From assembly GCF_005503145.1 (NCBI RefSeq), contig NZ_SCNV01000003.1:62001-126000 (forward strand): a stretch of DNA of 64,000 nt, given 5' to 3'. This document shows, in pieces, positions 24,876 through 34,436 of this stretch (position 1 is its first letter; each line of letters opens with the position of its first letter). The stretch is from Burkholderia sp. 4M9327F10. Its GTDB lineage: Bacteria; Pseudomonadota; Gammaproteobacteria; Burkholderiales; Burkholderiaceae. The notes under the pieces were generated by a model. That model saw only the letters and a program-made list of their open reading frames with translations, searched no databases and was not told the DNA's origin. A program made the translations under genes and the position numbers.

Positions 24876-25964
24876 ATGAGTGACGTAGAGACGCAGGAAG
24901 ACGTTCAGGCGCAAACCAGGCGCGCGCCGCGTCCCCGCAAGCACAAGATTCTGGTCGCGGCGATTGCCGGTGCCGCTCTGGCCGCCGCTGGTATCGCGTA
25001 CTCCCTGACGAGTGGCAAGGACGTGTCCACTGACGATGCCTACACGGACGGACGGGCGATCACGGTCGCTCCTCACGTCGCCGGTTATGTCGAGACGCTC
25101 GACGTGACCGACAACCAGTTCGTGCATGCAGGACAACTCCTCGTCAGGGTGCAATGCACCGACTACATGGCGGCGCGCGCACATGCGCAAGGCAGTCTGG
25201 AATCGACGGAAGGGCAGCTTGCCTCGGCGCAATCACAACTGCAGATCGCGAGGATTACGTATCCCGCCAAGCTGGCGGAAGCGCAGGCAACGCTCGCTAC
25301 GCAGCGCGCCAACCTCTTCAAGACGCAGTCGGAGTTCGATCGTCAGCACGAAATCCCGGCCGAGGCCACGACCTCACATAACGTCGACTATGCGACCGCT
25401 GACCGCAACGCCGCGGAATCGCAAGTGCAGGAAGCTCAGGCACAGCAGCGCCAGGCCGAGCCGGTCGACCTGCATATTGCCGACGCCGCGGCCCGGGTCC
25501 AGCAGCTCCAGGGTGATGTGAAGACCGGGCAGGCCGACCTCGATCAGGCGAACCTCAACGTCGGCTGGTGCGACATCCGCGCCCCGCAGGACGGCTGGGT
25601 CACCAAACGGCAGGTGGAGAAAGGGGACTACGTTCAGGTGGGGCAGCAACTGTTCTCCATTGTCAGTCCCGAAGTCTGGGTCACGGCGAACTTCAAGGAG
25701 AACGAACTCACGCATATGCGCGCGGGGCAGAGTGTGTCGATCGCCGTCGATGCCTATCCGGATCTGAAGCTCAAAGGACATGTGGATAGCATCCAGCTCG
25801 GTTCGGGCGGCAGGTTCACTGCATTCCCGGCCGAGAACGCCACCGGCAACTTCGTCAAGATCGTGCAGCGGGTGCCGGTGAAGATCGTAATCGACTCGGG
25901 CATGAATCCGAACCGGCCGCTGCCTCTCAATCTATCGGTCGAGCCGTCGGTGGAGTTGCGATGA
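24876..25964 (+). CDS. HlyD/EmrA-type membrane fusion protein
   Basis: The periplasmic adaptor of a tripartite efflux pump, 362 residues. ATG 24876 has AGGAG (24863-24867) upstream; the open frame from 24837 is longer but unsupported. A cytoplasmic N terminus and one membrane helix (about 25-48) precede STDDAYTDGRAITVAPHVAGYVETLDV (biotinyl-lipoyl half). Next come a long coiled-coil hairpin (about 95-215) and the second lipoyl/beta-barrel part (APQDGWVTKRQVEKGDYV, VTANFKENEL). The stop overlaps the next gene start by four bases. Confidence 0.93.
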   Translation: MSDVETQEDVQAQTRRAPRPRKHKILVAAIAGAALAAAGIAYSLTSGKDVSTDDAYTDGRAITVAPHVAGYVETLDVTDNQFVHAGQLLVRVQCTDYMAARAHAQGSLESTEGQLASAQSQLQIARITYPAKLAEAQATLATQRANLFKTQSEFDRQHEIPAEATTSHNVDYATADRNAAESQVQEAQAQQRQAEPVDLHIADAAARVQQLQGDVKTGQADLDQANLNVGWCDIRAPQDGWVTKRQVEKGDYVQVGQQLFSIVSPEVWVTANFKENELTHMRAGQSVSIAVDAYPDLKLKGHVDSIQLGSGGRFTAFPAENATGNFVKIVQRVPVKIVIDSGMNPNRPLPLNLSVEPSVELR

Positions 25965-27541
25965 ACGCGGCTATCCAGACCCAGACCCCGACGTGGAAGC
26001 CGCGCGCCAATCCCTGGCTGATTGCGGTGGTGGTGACGCTCGCGGCTTTTATGGAAATCCTCGATACGACCATCGTCAACGTCGCCTTGCCGCATATCGC
26101 GGGGAGTCTTTCGATCAGTTCCGACGACGCCACCTGGGCGCTTACCTCGTACCTGGTGGCCAACGGCATCGTGCTGACCATCTCGGGATGGCTCGGAAGC
26201 GTGTTCGGCAGAAAGCGCTATTTCCTCATCTGCATCGCGATGTTCACGGTCTGCTCGCTACTGTGCGGCGTCGCGCACAGCCTGCCGCAACTGATCGTGT
26301 TCCGGTTGCTGCAGGGCTTTTTCGGGGGAGGCTTGCAACCGAACCAGCAGGCGATCTTGCTCGACTCGTTCGAGCCCGAAAAGCGCGCCGCGGCCTTTGC
26401 GATCACCGCGATTGCAACCATCGTGGCGCCCGTGCTTGGCCCGGTGCTCGGCGGCTATATTACCGATCACGCCTCCTGGCGCTAGATCTTCTTCATCAAC
26501 ATCCCGGTAGGCGCATTCGCCTGCTTTGCCGTGGCCGCGCTCGTGGAGGATCCACCGTGGGCGGTCCGCAAGAAGCAATCGGTCGATTACGTCGGGTTGT
26601 CTTTGATCACAATCGGCCTGGGGTGCCTGCAGGTCATGATGGATCGTGGCGAAGACGAGGGATGGTTTGGGTCGTCGCTCATCGTTCACCTGGCCATCCT
26701 TGCGGCTTTCGGACTCGTATGCGCCGTCATCTGGCTGTGGCGCGCAAAGAAACCGGTTGTCGATCTGCGCGTGTTCAAGGATCGCAATTTCGCGGTCAGC
26801 TCGATCCTGATCGTCGGCATGAGCGTCATTTTGTATGGCACGTCGGTTCTGATGCCACAGTTCGCCCAGCAGACGATCGGATACACGGCGACATGGGCCG
26901 GACTTGTGCTCGCGCCCGGTGGCGTGGTGATTATCCTGCTCATTCCGCCGGTCGGCCGCCTGCTGAAAGTCGTGCAACTGCGTTATGTGATCGCAGCGGG
27001 TTTCGGCGTCATGATGCTCGCGCTTTGCTATAGCTACACGCTGACGCCTTCCATTGATTTCCGCACGCTGGCGATCATGCGTTGCCTGCAGAGCGCTGCA
27101 TTAGGATTCCTGTTCGTCCCGATCAGCATCATGTCCTACTACAGCATGCCAAAGGAATTGAGCGCCGACGCCGCGGCCCTGTTCGTGATGCTGCGCAACG
27201 TGTTCGGCTCGATTGGCATCTCGGCCTGCACCGCGCTCGTCACGGAACGCACGCAAGCTCGCCAGGCGCATCTGTCGACGTGGCTCACGCCGTTCAACAA
27301 GCCCTTCAATGAACTCGTTGCCCAGAACGAGGCCGCGCTGCGCTCGCTGGGTTGGGCTGCCAGCACTTTGCATGACCAGGCGGTTTCGCTTGTGTTCAAT
27401 ACGCTCAAGCTTCAGTCCGCCGTATTGGCGTACACCGACGTGTTCATCTATGGCGCTGTCCTGGCTGCCGCAATGATCCCGCTGGCAATGCTGCTGTCGC
27501 CCGTCAAGGATAGCGGCAACCAGTCCGCGCCGATGCATTGA
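25961..27541 (+). pseudogene. DHA2-family (EmrB-like) drug:H+ antiporter interrupted by in-frame TAG
   Basis: One continuous frame of 526 codons with a single TAG at 26483-26485. Upstream (174 codons) are the first helices, with VTLAAFMEILDTTIVNVALPHIAG and the GGGLQPNQQAILLDSF segment. Downstream, the frame resumes at once with IFFINIPVGAFACF. The family motif normally reads SWRWIFFINIPVG, so the stop replaces the expected TGG Trp codon by one G-to-A change. No ribosome site allows an efficient restart; the next start-like codon is GTG 26531. The pump is therefore probably inactive unless the amber codon is suppressed or is a sequencing error. Adaptor and outer-membrane genes on either side look intact. 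Confidence 0.9.
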
Positions 27542-27571
27542 TTGCATGTTCCATTTTCGAGAATCGACATC

Positions 27572-29047
27572 ATGAATATCCGTAAATTTCAAATTGCCGC
27601 AGCAGTCACGCTGCTCGCCGGATGTACCGTCGGCCCGAACTTCGTGCAGCCTGATGCGTCGGTGCCGAAGACCTGGTGCACGTCGGCATGCGATGCAGCC
27701 CGTTCGGAACCGAGTCACGTGAGCGCGCAACCGGTGAATCCGGCATGGTGGACTACGTTCAACGATCCTGAACTGGCGAAGCTCGAGGATGCTGTCGCCA
27801 ACTCCAACCTTGATCTCAAGGTCGCTTCGCTGCGCCTTGCAGAAAGTCGCGCGACACGCACGGTCACGGCGGCAGGCCAGTATCCTTCCGTCGAAGCCAA
27901 TGCCGACGCCAAGCGCGAGCAGGCGAGTGCCAATGGCCTGCTGAGCGCATTGGCTCCCGGTCAGAGCAACGGCATCCCTCCCATCAACGTCTACCAGGCG
28001 GGCTTTGACGCGTCTTGGGAACTGGACCTCTGGGGCCAGGTGCGCCGCCAGGTCGAAGCGGCCGATGCATCGGTGGAGATGCAGGCCGACGAGCGCCGCG
28101 GCCTGTTGTTGTCCACGATGGCCGAAGTGGCGCGTGACTATATTCAGTTGCGCGGCATTCAATCCGACTATGCCATTACACTCGAAAATCTGAACACGGC
28201 CAAGGACATCGAACGGGTCACGCGCGAGCAGAAAGCGCACGGGCTCGCGACCGGCCTGGACGTTGCGCAGGCGGCGTCCCAGGTGTCGAGCGAGGCTGCG
28301 CTGCTGCCACAATTGCAGCAACAGGAGGATGAGACCATCAATCGTCTGAGTTTCCTGCTAGGCGAGGTACCCGGTGCGTTGGGCACCGAACTAAAGACCA
28401 GCCAGCCGGTGCCGCCGACGCCACCGGTCGTGCCGATTGGCATTCCATCCGAACTGGCGCGACGGCGGCCGGACATTCGCGAGGCTGAGGCAAGCCTGCA
28501 CCAGGCAACGGCGGAGATCGGTGTGGCAAAGGCAGCCTTCTACCCGACCATCACGCTTTCCGGCAGTGCGAACGTGCAGGCATTGGAATTCAGTCAACTG
28601 GGTGACTGGGCGTCCCATCAGTTTTCGATTGGTCCGTCCATCAGTTGGCCGATCTTCGAAGGAGGACGCTTGAAGGGTACGCTTAACCTGCGGACGTTGC
28701 AGCAGCAGGAAGCCGCTGTCAAATACCAGAGCGTGGTGCTTTCGGCCTGGCACGAGATCGACAATTCTCTGACGCAGTATTCGTCGCAACAGCTACGGCG
28801 TGATGAACTGCAAGCGGCCGTGAGTGAAGATCAAAACGCACTCCGACTGGCCCGGGCACAATACACTAGCGGCACCGGATCATACCTGCAGGTGCTCGAT
28901 GCGCAGCGGACGTTGCTTTCGGGGCAAAGGGACTTGAACGACAACGTCACCGGCATTTCCACGACGCTCGTCTCCCTTTACAAGGCACTGGGCGGTGGTT
29001 GGGAGTCCACCTATCCGGCTTCGCCAAACCAGCGCGACGCCGCCTGA
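27572..29047 (+). CDS. NodT/OprM-type outer-membrane efflux lipoprotein
   Basis: The outer-membrane channel of the same operon, about 491 residues from ATG 27572 (MNIRKFQIAAAVTLLAGC). The lipobox LLAGC places the lipidated Cys at residue 18, followed by the family start TVGPNF. Two TolC-type repeats are visible (VNPAWWTTFNDPELAKLEDAV and PSELARRRPDIREAEASLHQAT), as well as the C-terminal SLYKALGGGWE. The open frame begins at 27542 without support. Its last 37 bases overlap the convergent FAD monooxygenase gene. Confidence 0.93.
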   Translation: MNIRKFQIAAAVTLLAGCTVGPNFVQPDASVPKTWCTSACDAARSEPSHVSAQPVNPAWWTTFNDPELAKLEDAVANSNLDLKVASLRLAESRATRTVTAAGQYPSVEANADAKREQASANGLLSALAPGQSNGIPPINVYQAGFDASWELDLWGQVRRQVEAADASVEMQADERRGLLLSTMAEVARDYIQLRGIQSDYAITLENLNTAKDIERVTREQKAHGLATGLDVAQAASQVSSEAALLPQLQQQEDETINRLSFLLGEVPGALGTELKTSQPVPPTPPVVPIGIPSELARRRPDIREAEASLHQATAEIGVAKAAFYPTITLSGSANVQALEFSQLGDWASHQFSIGPSISWPIFEGGRLKGTLNLRTLQQQEAAVKYQSVVLSAWHEIDNSLTQYSSQQLRRDELQAAVSEDQNALRLARAQYTSGTGSYLQVLDAQRTLLSGQRDLNDNVTGISTTLVSLYKALGGGWESTYPASPNQRDAA

Positions 29048-30540
29048 GCGGCTTCCTCATGGTTGGAAGCAGCATCGCCAGCCCAGGCGACGAAGCCATC
29101 CGGGCGCACCAGCACTGCGCTTAATCCGAGCCGGTCTTTGGCGTCACTTGCGACATACGTGATCCGGCCACTCCAGCGCCGTGCGAGCGCTTCAAGCGAG
29201 GGACGAGCGTCAAAGTCGAGAATCAAGCCTTTGCCGTTGCCGATGAGCTCACCGAGCTTCGTCCCGTCGAGCAGCTCGAAGTCGGGAGCGCTGCGGCCCA
29301 CCAACGGGTGGCCGCTACCAGAATCGTAGTGCAGCGAAACACCCCACAGGCGTTCGGCGAAGTATGTCGCGCCGTCGCGCGTGTCGATGAGATCACGGAT
29401 GATGGCTTCGAGTGCGCGGGAATGCGGGCTCGGCCGCATGAGGGCAACCTGGGCGCGCGACCAGTCAAGAATCTGTGCTCCCACCGGATGCCGTTCGCTC
29501 CGGTAACTGTCGAGCAGACCGGCCGGCGCGTCGCCACGGATGGTGGCAGCGAGCTTCCATCCAAGGTTCATCGCATCGCCAAGCCCGAGGTTGAGCCCCT
29601 GGCCACCCAAAGGAGAATGGATGTGCGCGGCGTCGCCCGCGAGCAGCACGCGTTCTTTGCGGTATGCCGTCGCCTGGTAGGCGCGATCCGTCCAGGTGGT
29701 GGCCAGCAGCAGGGCCGTCAAGGTGACGTCGGTGCCGGAGATGCGGCGCAACACTGCCTGCACGTGCTCAAGTGTGATCGGCTGGGTACGGTGGAAAGCG
29801 CCCTTGTCGAACTCGACCATGGCAATGGTGCCGGGCTGCGACTGAAAATACATGCCCGTCGGCGTGTAGTTGCGCCCCTGGGCGAGCTTGTCGGGATCCG
29901 CCATCGTGACCTGAACGGAATAGCCCGTGAGTTCGGGTTCGGTGCCCACGAACTCAAAGCCGCTTACCTTGCGCACGGTGCTGCGGCCGCCGTCGCAACC
30001 CACGAGCCAGCGTCCGCGAAAAGTCTCGCCACCGGCGCGAATCGCCACTTCGTCCTGCGACTGCTCGAAATCTTCAACGCCGAGGCCGCGCCTGATCTGC
30101 ACTCCCATTGCACTGGCGCGTGCACCCAGGGCGGACTCGATCTGCTCCATATCAGCTGCCATGCTGGTGCCCCCGGGGCCCGGCAGGCGATATGGCCACT
30201 TCGAGACATCAACGTTGTCATAGTCGAAAGGGATGCCGGCGAAATGGCCGCCCTGACGGTGCGGCTGTTGCGTTCCTTGCCCCGCCGTCGAAGCGCTGCT
30301 GCCGGCCGTGTCATGTTTCGTACGTTGGGGAGCCGCAATGTCGTTCAGCAACCCGCGACGGTAAAAGGCTTCGATGGTGGGTACCGAAAGACCGCGCCTG
30401 CCGAACGGAGGCCGCTTCAAGGGTGAGTCCGGGTCCTCGGCCTGTTCCAGCACCAGCACGGAGAGGTCTGCGAGGCGCAGCTCACAGGCGAGAAACAGGC
30501 CGACGGGGCCGGCACCGGCAATCACGACGTCATAGATCAA
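29011..30540 (-). CDS. FAD-dependent aromatic monooxygenase
   Basis: A 509-residue class A flavoprotein monooxygenase of the PheA/TfdB/MhpA-like group. The N-terminal Rossmann motif is VVIAGAGPVGLFLACELRLADLSVLVLEQ and the DG motif is WLVGCDGGRSTVRK. The GD motif is LLAGDAAHIHSPLGGQGLNLGLGDAMNLGWKLA (about 290-325), and a thioredoxin-like C-terminal domain follows. The enzyme uses NAD(P)H and O2 to hydroxylate phenols, polyketides or drugs such as rifampicin. Adjacency to an efflux operon and a SnoaL-like gene fits detoxification or modification of aromatic compounds; this is inference. Confidence 0.92.
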   Translation of the reverse strand: MIYDVVIAGAGPVGLFLACELRLADLSVLVLEQAEDPDSPLKRPPFGRRGLSVPTIEAFYRRGLLNDIAAPQRTKHDTAGSSASTAGQGTQQPHRQGGHFAGIPFDYDNVDVSKWPYRLPGPGGTSMAADMEQIESALGARASAMGVQIRRGLGVEDFEQSQDEVAIRAGGETFRGRWLVGCDGGRSTVRKVSGFEFVGTEPELTGYSVQVTMADPDKLAQGRNYTPTGMYFQSQPGTIAMVEFDKGAFHRTQPITLEHVQAVLRRISGTDVTLTALLLATTWTDRAYQATAYRKERVLLAGDAAHIHSPLGGQGLNLGLGDAMNLGWKLAATIRGDAPAGLLDSYRSERHPVGAQILDWSRAQVALMRPSPHSRALEAIIRDLIDTRDGATYFAERLWGVSLHYDSGSGHPLVGRSAPDFELLDGTKLGELIGNGKGLILDFDARPSLEALARRWSGRITYVASDAKDRLGLSAVLVRPDGFVAWAGDAASNHEEAAQAASRWFGEAG

Positions 30541-30802
30541 GGCGAAAGTCCCTTAAACGCGTTGACCGCTTCCATTCAATGCCAAAAGAGGCGGCGGTTT
30601 CGCTGAGGATCATACACTCGTGGGTCCGTACCCGAATGAGGTTCGCTTTGAGCGGCTTGTCTGTCCCTCCCGGAACGCTCCGCTGCCGCTTCGTCATTCA
30701 TTTGCTACACTGGTTCAGCAAGCGGATCTGTTTGTCGCCGCAATTGCAGGCGCACACGCTGGTCCTTCGTCGCAAGGCATGAAGTCATGCGGAGGTGTCA
30801 CC

Positions 30803-31744
30803 ATGATTGAGTCTTCCGATTTCCCGAGCAAAAGGATAGTGCTTGGTCATGGAGGCGGACGTATGCCCGCGCTCGGATTTGGCACGCTGATTCCCGATGC
30901 GGCTACGACTCGCCGTGCTACCACCGACGCGCTGAAAGCCGGTTATCGGCACATCGATTGTGCCGAGCGATACCGGAATGAACGCGAGGTGGGCGAGGCG
31001 TTGCGCATCGAGCTTGCTGCCGGCGAGATCGAGCGCGAAGACATCTTCGTGACCACAAAATTGTGGAATTCCAACCATCGGCCCGAGCGTGTCGAACCGG
31101 CTTTCGAGGCAAGTCTTGAAAGGCTCGGGCTCGATTATCTGGATCTCTATCTGATACACACTCCGTTTGCATTTCAACCGGGAGACGAGCAGGACCCACG
31201 CGATGAAAACGGTGACGTCATCTATGACAAAGGTGTGACTCTGGCAGACACGTGGAGGGCGATGGAAGCGCTCGTTGACCGTGGGCGCTGCCGCGCCATC
31301 GGACTGTCTGACATCGGCCTGAACGAATTGCGACCCCTCTATGAATCGGCACGAATCAAGCCAGCGGTAGTGCAGGTGGAAGCCCATCCCTATCTTCCGG
31401 AAACTGAACTACTTGAATTTTGCAAGGACAACGAAATAGTATTTTTGGCCTTCGCGCCATTGGGTCACGGAATCAGGCCGGGGCCGCTCGAAGACCCGGT
31501 CGTCTCGCAGATTGCCGGGCGCATTGGCAAGACACCGGCACAGGTGCTGCTAGCCTGGGCGATCCAGCGCGGCGGAGCTTTGCTTACCACCCCAAAAACG
31601 GCTGACCGTGCGCGCGAGAATTTCGATATCTCGGCGCTTCCCGCAGACGCATTCGACGAGATTAACCGGATCGAGACAAGGCAGAGGTTCAACGAAGTCG
31701 TCAAGACGGGCAGCCCCGGGTTTATTCCGCGACGTACCCAATAG
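30803..31744 (+). CDS. Aldo/keto reductase
   Basis: A 313-residue NADPH-dependent reductase. ATG 30803 has GGAGG (30791-30795) before it, so the upstream-open part from 30620 is not used. The catalytic tetrad is complete: Asp52 and Tyr57 in HIDCAERYRNE, Lys86 in VTTKLWN, His119 in LYLIHTPF. The C-terminal cofactor segment (GGALLTTPKTADRARENFDI) is present, with Pro-Lys as in NADP binding. Substrate is probably a small carbonyl or keto-aldehyde. A SnoaL-like gene follows 30 bases later and is probably co-transcribed. Confidence 0.92.
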   Translation: MIESSDFPSKRIVLGHGGGRMPALGFGTLIPDAATTRRATTDALKAGYRHIDCAERYRNEREVGEALRIELAAGEIEREDIFVTTKLWNSNHRPERVEPAFEASLERLGLDYLDLYLIHTPFAFQPGDEQDPRDENGDVIYDKGVTLADTWRAMEALVDRGRCRAIGLSDIGLNELRPLYESARIKPAVVQVEAHPYLPETELLEFCKDNEIVFLAFAPLGHGIRPGPLEDPVVSQIAGRIGKTPAQVLLAWAIQRGGALLTTPKTADRARENFDISALPADAFDEINRIETRQRFNEVVKTGSPGFIPRRTQ

Positions 31745-31774
31745 CTGGATCCGAACGTTATCCGGAGGCACGCC

Positions 31775-32158
31775 ATGCAGGACGAAAAAATACATGAAGC
31801 TTTGAATGCACACTGGCAGGCGTCGGCGGCTGGCAATCTCGACGCGGAACACGACATTTACGATGACGATGCCATCTGTGACTATCCCCAGTCAGGTGAG
31901 CGCATCCTGGGGCGCGCCAATTTGCAGGCGTTGCGGGGTCATCATCCAGGCAAGCCGTCAGGTTTCGATGTCAGGCGAATTCAAGGGGAGGGCAGTCTTT
32001 GGGTCACGGAATATGCCATCACCTATCAGGGGCGAGCGGCTTACACAGTAAGCATCATGGAGTTTCGCAACGGCAAGGTGGTTCACGAGACCCAGTATTT
32101 TTCGGATCCCTTCGAAGCACCGGGTTGGCGGAGTCAATGGGTTCAGAAGATCTCATGA
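31775..32158 (+). CDS. SnoaL-like / NTF2-fold protein
   Basis: A 127-residue protein of the nuclear-transport-factor-2-like superfamily. It shows the typical order HWQASAAGNLDAEHDIYDDDAICDYPQSGERILGRANLQALRGHHPGKP, then strands FDVRRIQGEGSLWVTEYAITYQGRAAYTVSIMEFRNGKVVHETQYFSDPFEAPGWR. GGAGG lies just upstream of ATG 31775. Members are cyclases, isomerases or ligand-binding proteins; no catalytic assignment is possible. Likely in an operon with the aldo/keto reductase. Confidence 0.85.
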   Translation: MQDEKIHEALNAHWQASAAGNLDAEHDIYDDDAICDYPQSGERILGRANLQALRGHHPGKPSGFDVRRIQGEGSLWVTEYAITYQGRAAYTVSIMEFRNGKVVHETQYFSDPFEAPGWRSQWVQKIS

Positions 32159-32481
32159 CGTGACGTTGCAGCGGGATGGGCTTAATTGCTCGATGACTGC
32201 ACTGTTCAAACCCAAAACAAATTTCAGGCTCCACCGTGGCGGAGCTCGCGTAAAGCGGCGTGGTATTATCGCCGGACCTCTGAAAGCCATCTAATCCCAG
32301 CACGAAAATGTACGCAGCAGCTTGGCCTCCACTGACGATCCTCTGAACTAGACCGCACTTGCCGCCGCGCAGTTGGCGGGAGTACGGCTATCCGCGCCCA
32401 TTTCGACAAACTCGGGATGGGCTGTGATGCCTAGCCCATTTGCACAGATATATGTACCGGGTGGGCCGGCTGTTCTTCGTC
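32159..32481. other. Intergenic stretch
   Basis: About 320 bases between the SnoaL-like gene and proline dehydrogenase. I see no gene, RNA or strong hairpin; it presumably carries the proline dehydrogenase promoter. Confidence 0.5.
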
Positions 32482-33402
32482 ATGGATGACAACATGCGTA
32501 TGTTCAATACGGTGGCGGCGCTCGCCATTCCGTTTATCCCTCATGCACTGGTCCGAAAAATCTCGCGACGCTATATTGCCGGTGAGTCACTGGACCGCGC
32601 GATCGAGCGAGTCCAGCAGCTTAACGCCTTAGGGTTCAGCGCCACGCTCGATGTATTGGGCGAAACCGTCTCATCGCTAGATGAGGCGGAAATCATGGCC
32701 AGCGAGTACATCAAGGTACTCGATGCGATCCGCGTGCATCGCCTGAACGCGGAAATATCGATCAAGCCGTCCGCCCTTGGGTTACTCGTTGACGAGGCGG
32801 CGTGCGAGCGTCTGGTTAAACGCATTCTGAACGCAGCGTCGCTCGATGAAAACTTCGCTTGCATCGATATGGAAGATGTCAGTTGTACGCAGAAGGAAAT
32901 CGACCTCTTCGCCAGATTGGAGTCAAACCATGACAACGTCGGTTTGGCTTTGCAAGCCTATCTGAAACGCACCTACGAGGACATTGGGCAGCTTCCGCAT
33001 GTGAGGAGCACGGTGCGTATCTGCAAGGGAATCTACATGGAGAATCCAGTGCACCTTGTTGGCCTTGCGCGCGAGGACCGGGCGGCGATCAACCCGCATT
33101 TTATCAACCACGTGTCACGCTGTTTCAAAGCGGGGGCATTCGTCGGCATCGCGACGCACGACACGGCGCTAGTGAATGAAATAGTCTCACTCGTGGATCG
33201 CGAAGAAGTGGACCGTAGGAAATTTGAATTCCAGATGCTGCTTGGCGTGTGCGAGCCGCTGCGTGACAGGTTGCTCGGCATGGGATTCAACGTTCGTATC
33301 TATGTCCCCTACGGCAAGGACTGGTACGGCTACAGTACGCGGCGAATCAAGGAGAATCCGAGTATTGCGGGCCATGTGATAAAAGCGATGTTTGACCGCT
33401 GA
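32482..33402 (+). CDS. Monofunctional proline dehydrogenase
   Basis: Oxidises L-proline to pyrroline-5-carboxylate with FAD. At 306 residues it is the short, stand-alone type (as in Gram-positives and Deinococcus-Thermus), not the long PutA fusion usual in proteobacteria. Family elements are visible: ISIKPSALGL, CIDMEDVSCT, VGLALQAYLKRTYEDI, VRICKGIYMENP, IATHDTALV, FEFQMLLGVCEPLRDRLL and RIYVPYGKDWYGYSTRRIKENP. The open frame starts at 32440; I choose ATG 32482, though ATG 32494 is also possible. A hairpin follows the stop. No P5C dehydrogenase gene is near. Confidence 0.93.
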   Translation: MDDNMRMFNTVAALAIPFIPHALVRKISRRYIAGESLDRAIERVQQLNALGFSATLDVLGETVSSLDEAEIMASEYIKVLDAIRVHRLNAEISIKPSALGLLVDEAACERLVKRILNAASLDENFACIDMEDVSCTQKEIDLFARLESNHDNVGLALQAYLKRTYEDIGQLPHVRSTVRICKGIYMENPVHLVGLAREDRAAINPHFINHVSRCFKAGAFVGIATHDTALVNEIVSLVDREEVDRRKFEFQMLLGVCEPLRDRLLGMGFNVRIYVPYGKDWYGYSTRRIKENPSIAGHVIKAMFDR

Positions 33403-33424
33403 TACTGACCGCGCGTGTGTTGAC

Positions 33425-33460
33425 GCCGGCTTGCACGCTACTTCAATGCAAGTCGGCTTT
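33425..33460 (+). terminator. Hairpin terminator after proline dehydrogenase
   Basis: GCCGGCTTGCA (33425-33435) pairs with TGCAAGTCGGC (33447-33457), 10 of 11 positions, followed by a short T-run. It sits between the convergent proline dehydrogenase and hydroxylase genes. Confidence 0.6.
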
Positions 33461-33470
33461 CACTAGGCAG

Positions 33471-34220
33471 CTAAACAGCAATCCTCGAGCCGCGCAACCG
33501 GATGCCTAGCCGCACCAGCGCAATCACTGCGTTCGAGAGGAGCCGCAAGTCGAGCGGCATGCGGCGGCGGCGGATATCCAGCAAGAGCACGATGCGCACC
33601 TCGTCGCTTGCATTGCGCACTTCATGCTCGAACGTGTCGTCCCACAGCATGAACTCGCCGTCGTGCAGTCGATGCGCGCGACCGTCGACGCTAAGCGTTG
33701 CAGCCGGCATGCCTTCGGCATCGAGCGGCATTGACAGGACCAGATAGCCGCGCAGGATGCCGCGAAACGGGCCTCGATGCGGCGGGATGTATTTGCCCGG
33801 GGCAAGAAACGAGAACGAGGCCGAGAGCACGTCAGGCGATTGGGCGACGAGTGCGGCGAGCGCCGGACAGCGCGCGAGGTTGCTCGGGAAGCGCACGCCA
33901 TAGGCTTGCATGATGTACATGCGCCAGTCACGTCCGTCGTTGGCGGAGATATCGGCCTGCTCGCGCATGACTTCATGAAAGCGCGGGATGCGGGCAAGGC
34001 CTGCCGCGACCTCGAGCGCCTCGGCGCGAATTGTCCGCCAGTTTGACTGGAAGCGTTCGGCGTCGGGGAAATGGCGTGCAGCGTCCAGCACCGCCGTATC
34101 ATGCAGGCGCCGGTCGTAGACGCGGCGCATCAGTCTCGCGCCGCTGTCGTAGAGCCGGTCCATTGCTCTTGTCGCGGCGGCGGTCAGGGTCTTGGTAGCT
34201 GAGCAGTCTTCGATATACAT
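33471..34220 (-). CDS. Aspartyl/asparaginyl beta-hydroxylase family dioxygenase
   Basis: A 249-residue Fe(II)/2-oxoglutarate dioxygenase. The cupin core is clear: LSASFSFLAPGKYIPPHRGPFRGILRGYLVLSMP (first His ligand), then LHDGEFMLWDDTFEHEVRNASDEVRIVLLLDIRR (second His and the 2-oxoglutarate-binding Arg). No transmembrane segment is present, unlike LpxO lipid A hydroxylases of the same family, so a soluble protein or peptide substrate is more likely. It has no obvious operon partner. Confidence 0.9.
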   Translation of the reverse strand: MYIEDCSATKTLTAAATRAMDRLYDSGARLMRRVYDRRLHDTAVLDAARHFPDAERFQSNWRTIRAEALEVAAGLARIPRFHEVMREQADISANDGRDWRMYIMQAYGVRFPSNLARCPALAALVAQSPDVLSASFSFLAPGKYIPPHRGPFRGILRGYLVLSMPLDAEGMPAATLSVDGRAHRLHDGEFMLWDDTFEHEVRNASDEVRIVLLLDIRRRRMPLDLRLLSNAVIALVRLGIRLRGSRIAV

Positions 34221-34436
34221 TGGCGATTTATGATCTTTTCCCGCTGCGCATGGCTACGCGCAAAAACGGCGCACCTGCGAAGGCGGCCCAAGGCAAGAAG
34301 ATAGATAAAGCGCCTCCGCGACGGGCGACGCACACGCCTAGTGTAGATCGATACGTCGCGTATGAGGTTTCACGCGTACTCACATGTGTTACGCATTTTG
34401 ACTCGAAGCTTACTGCCTTGCTTACGGATCACTTCT

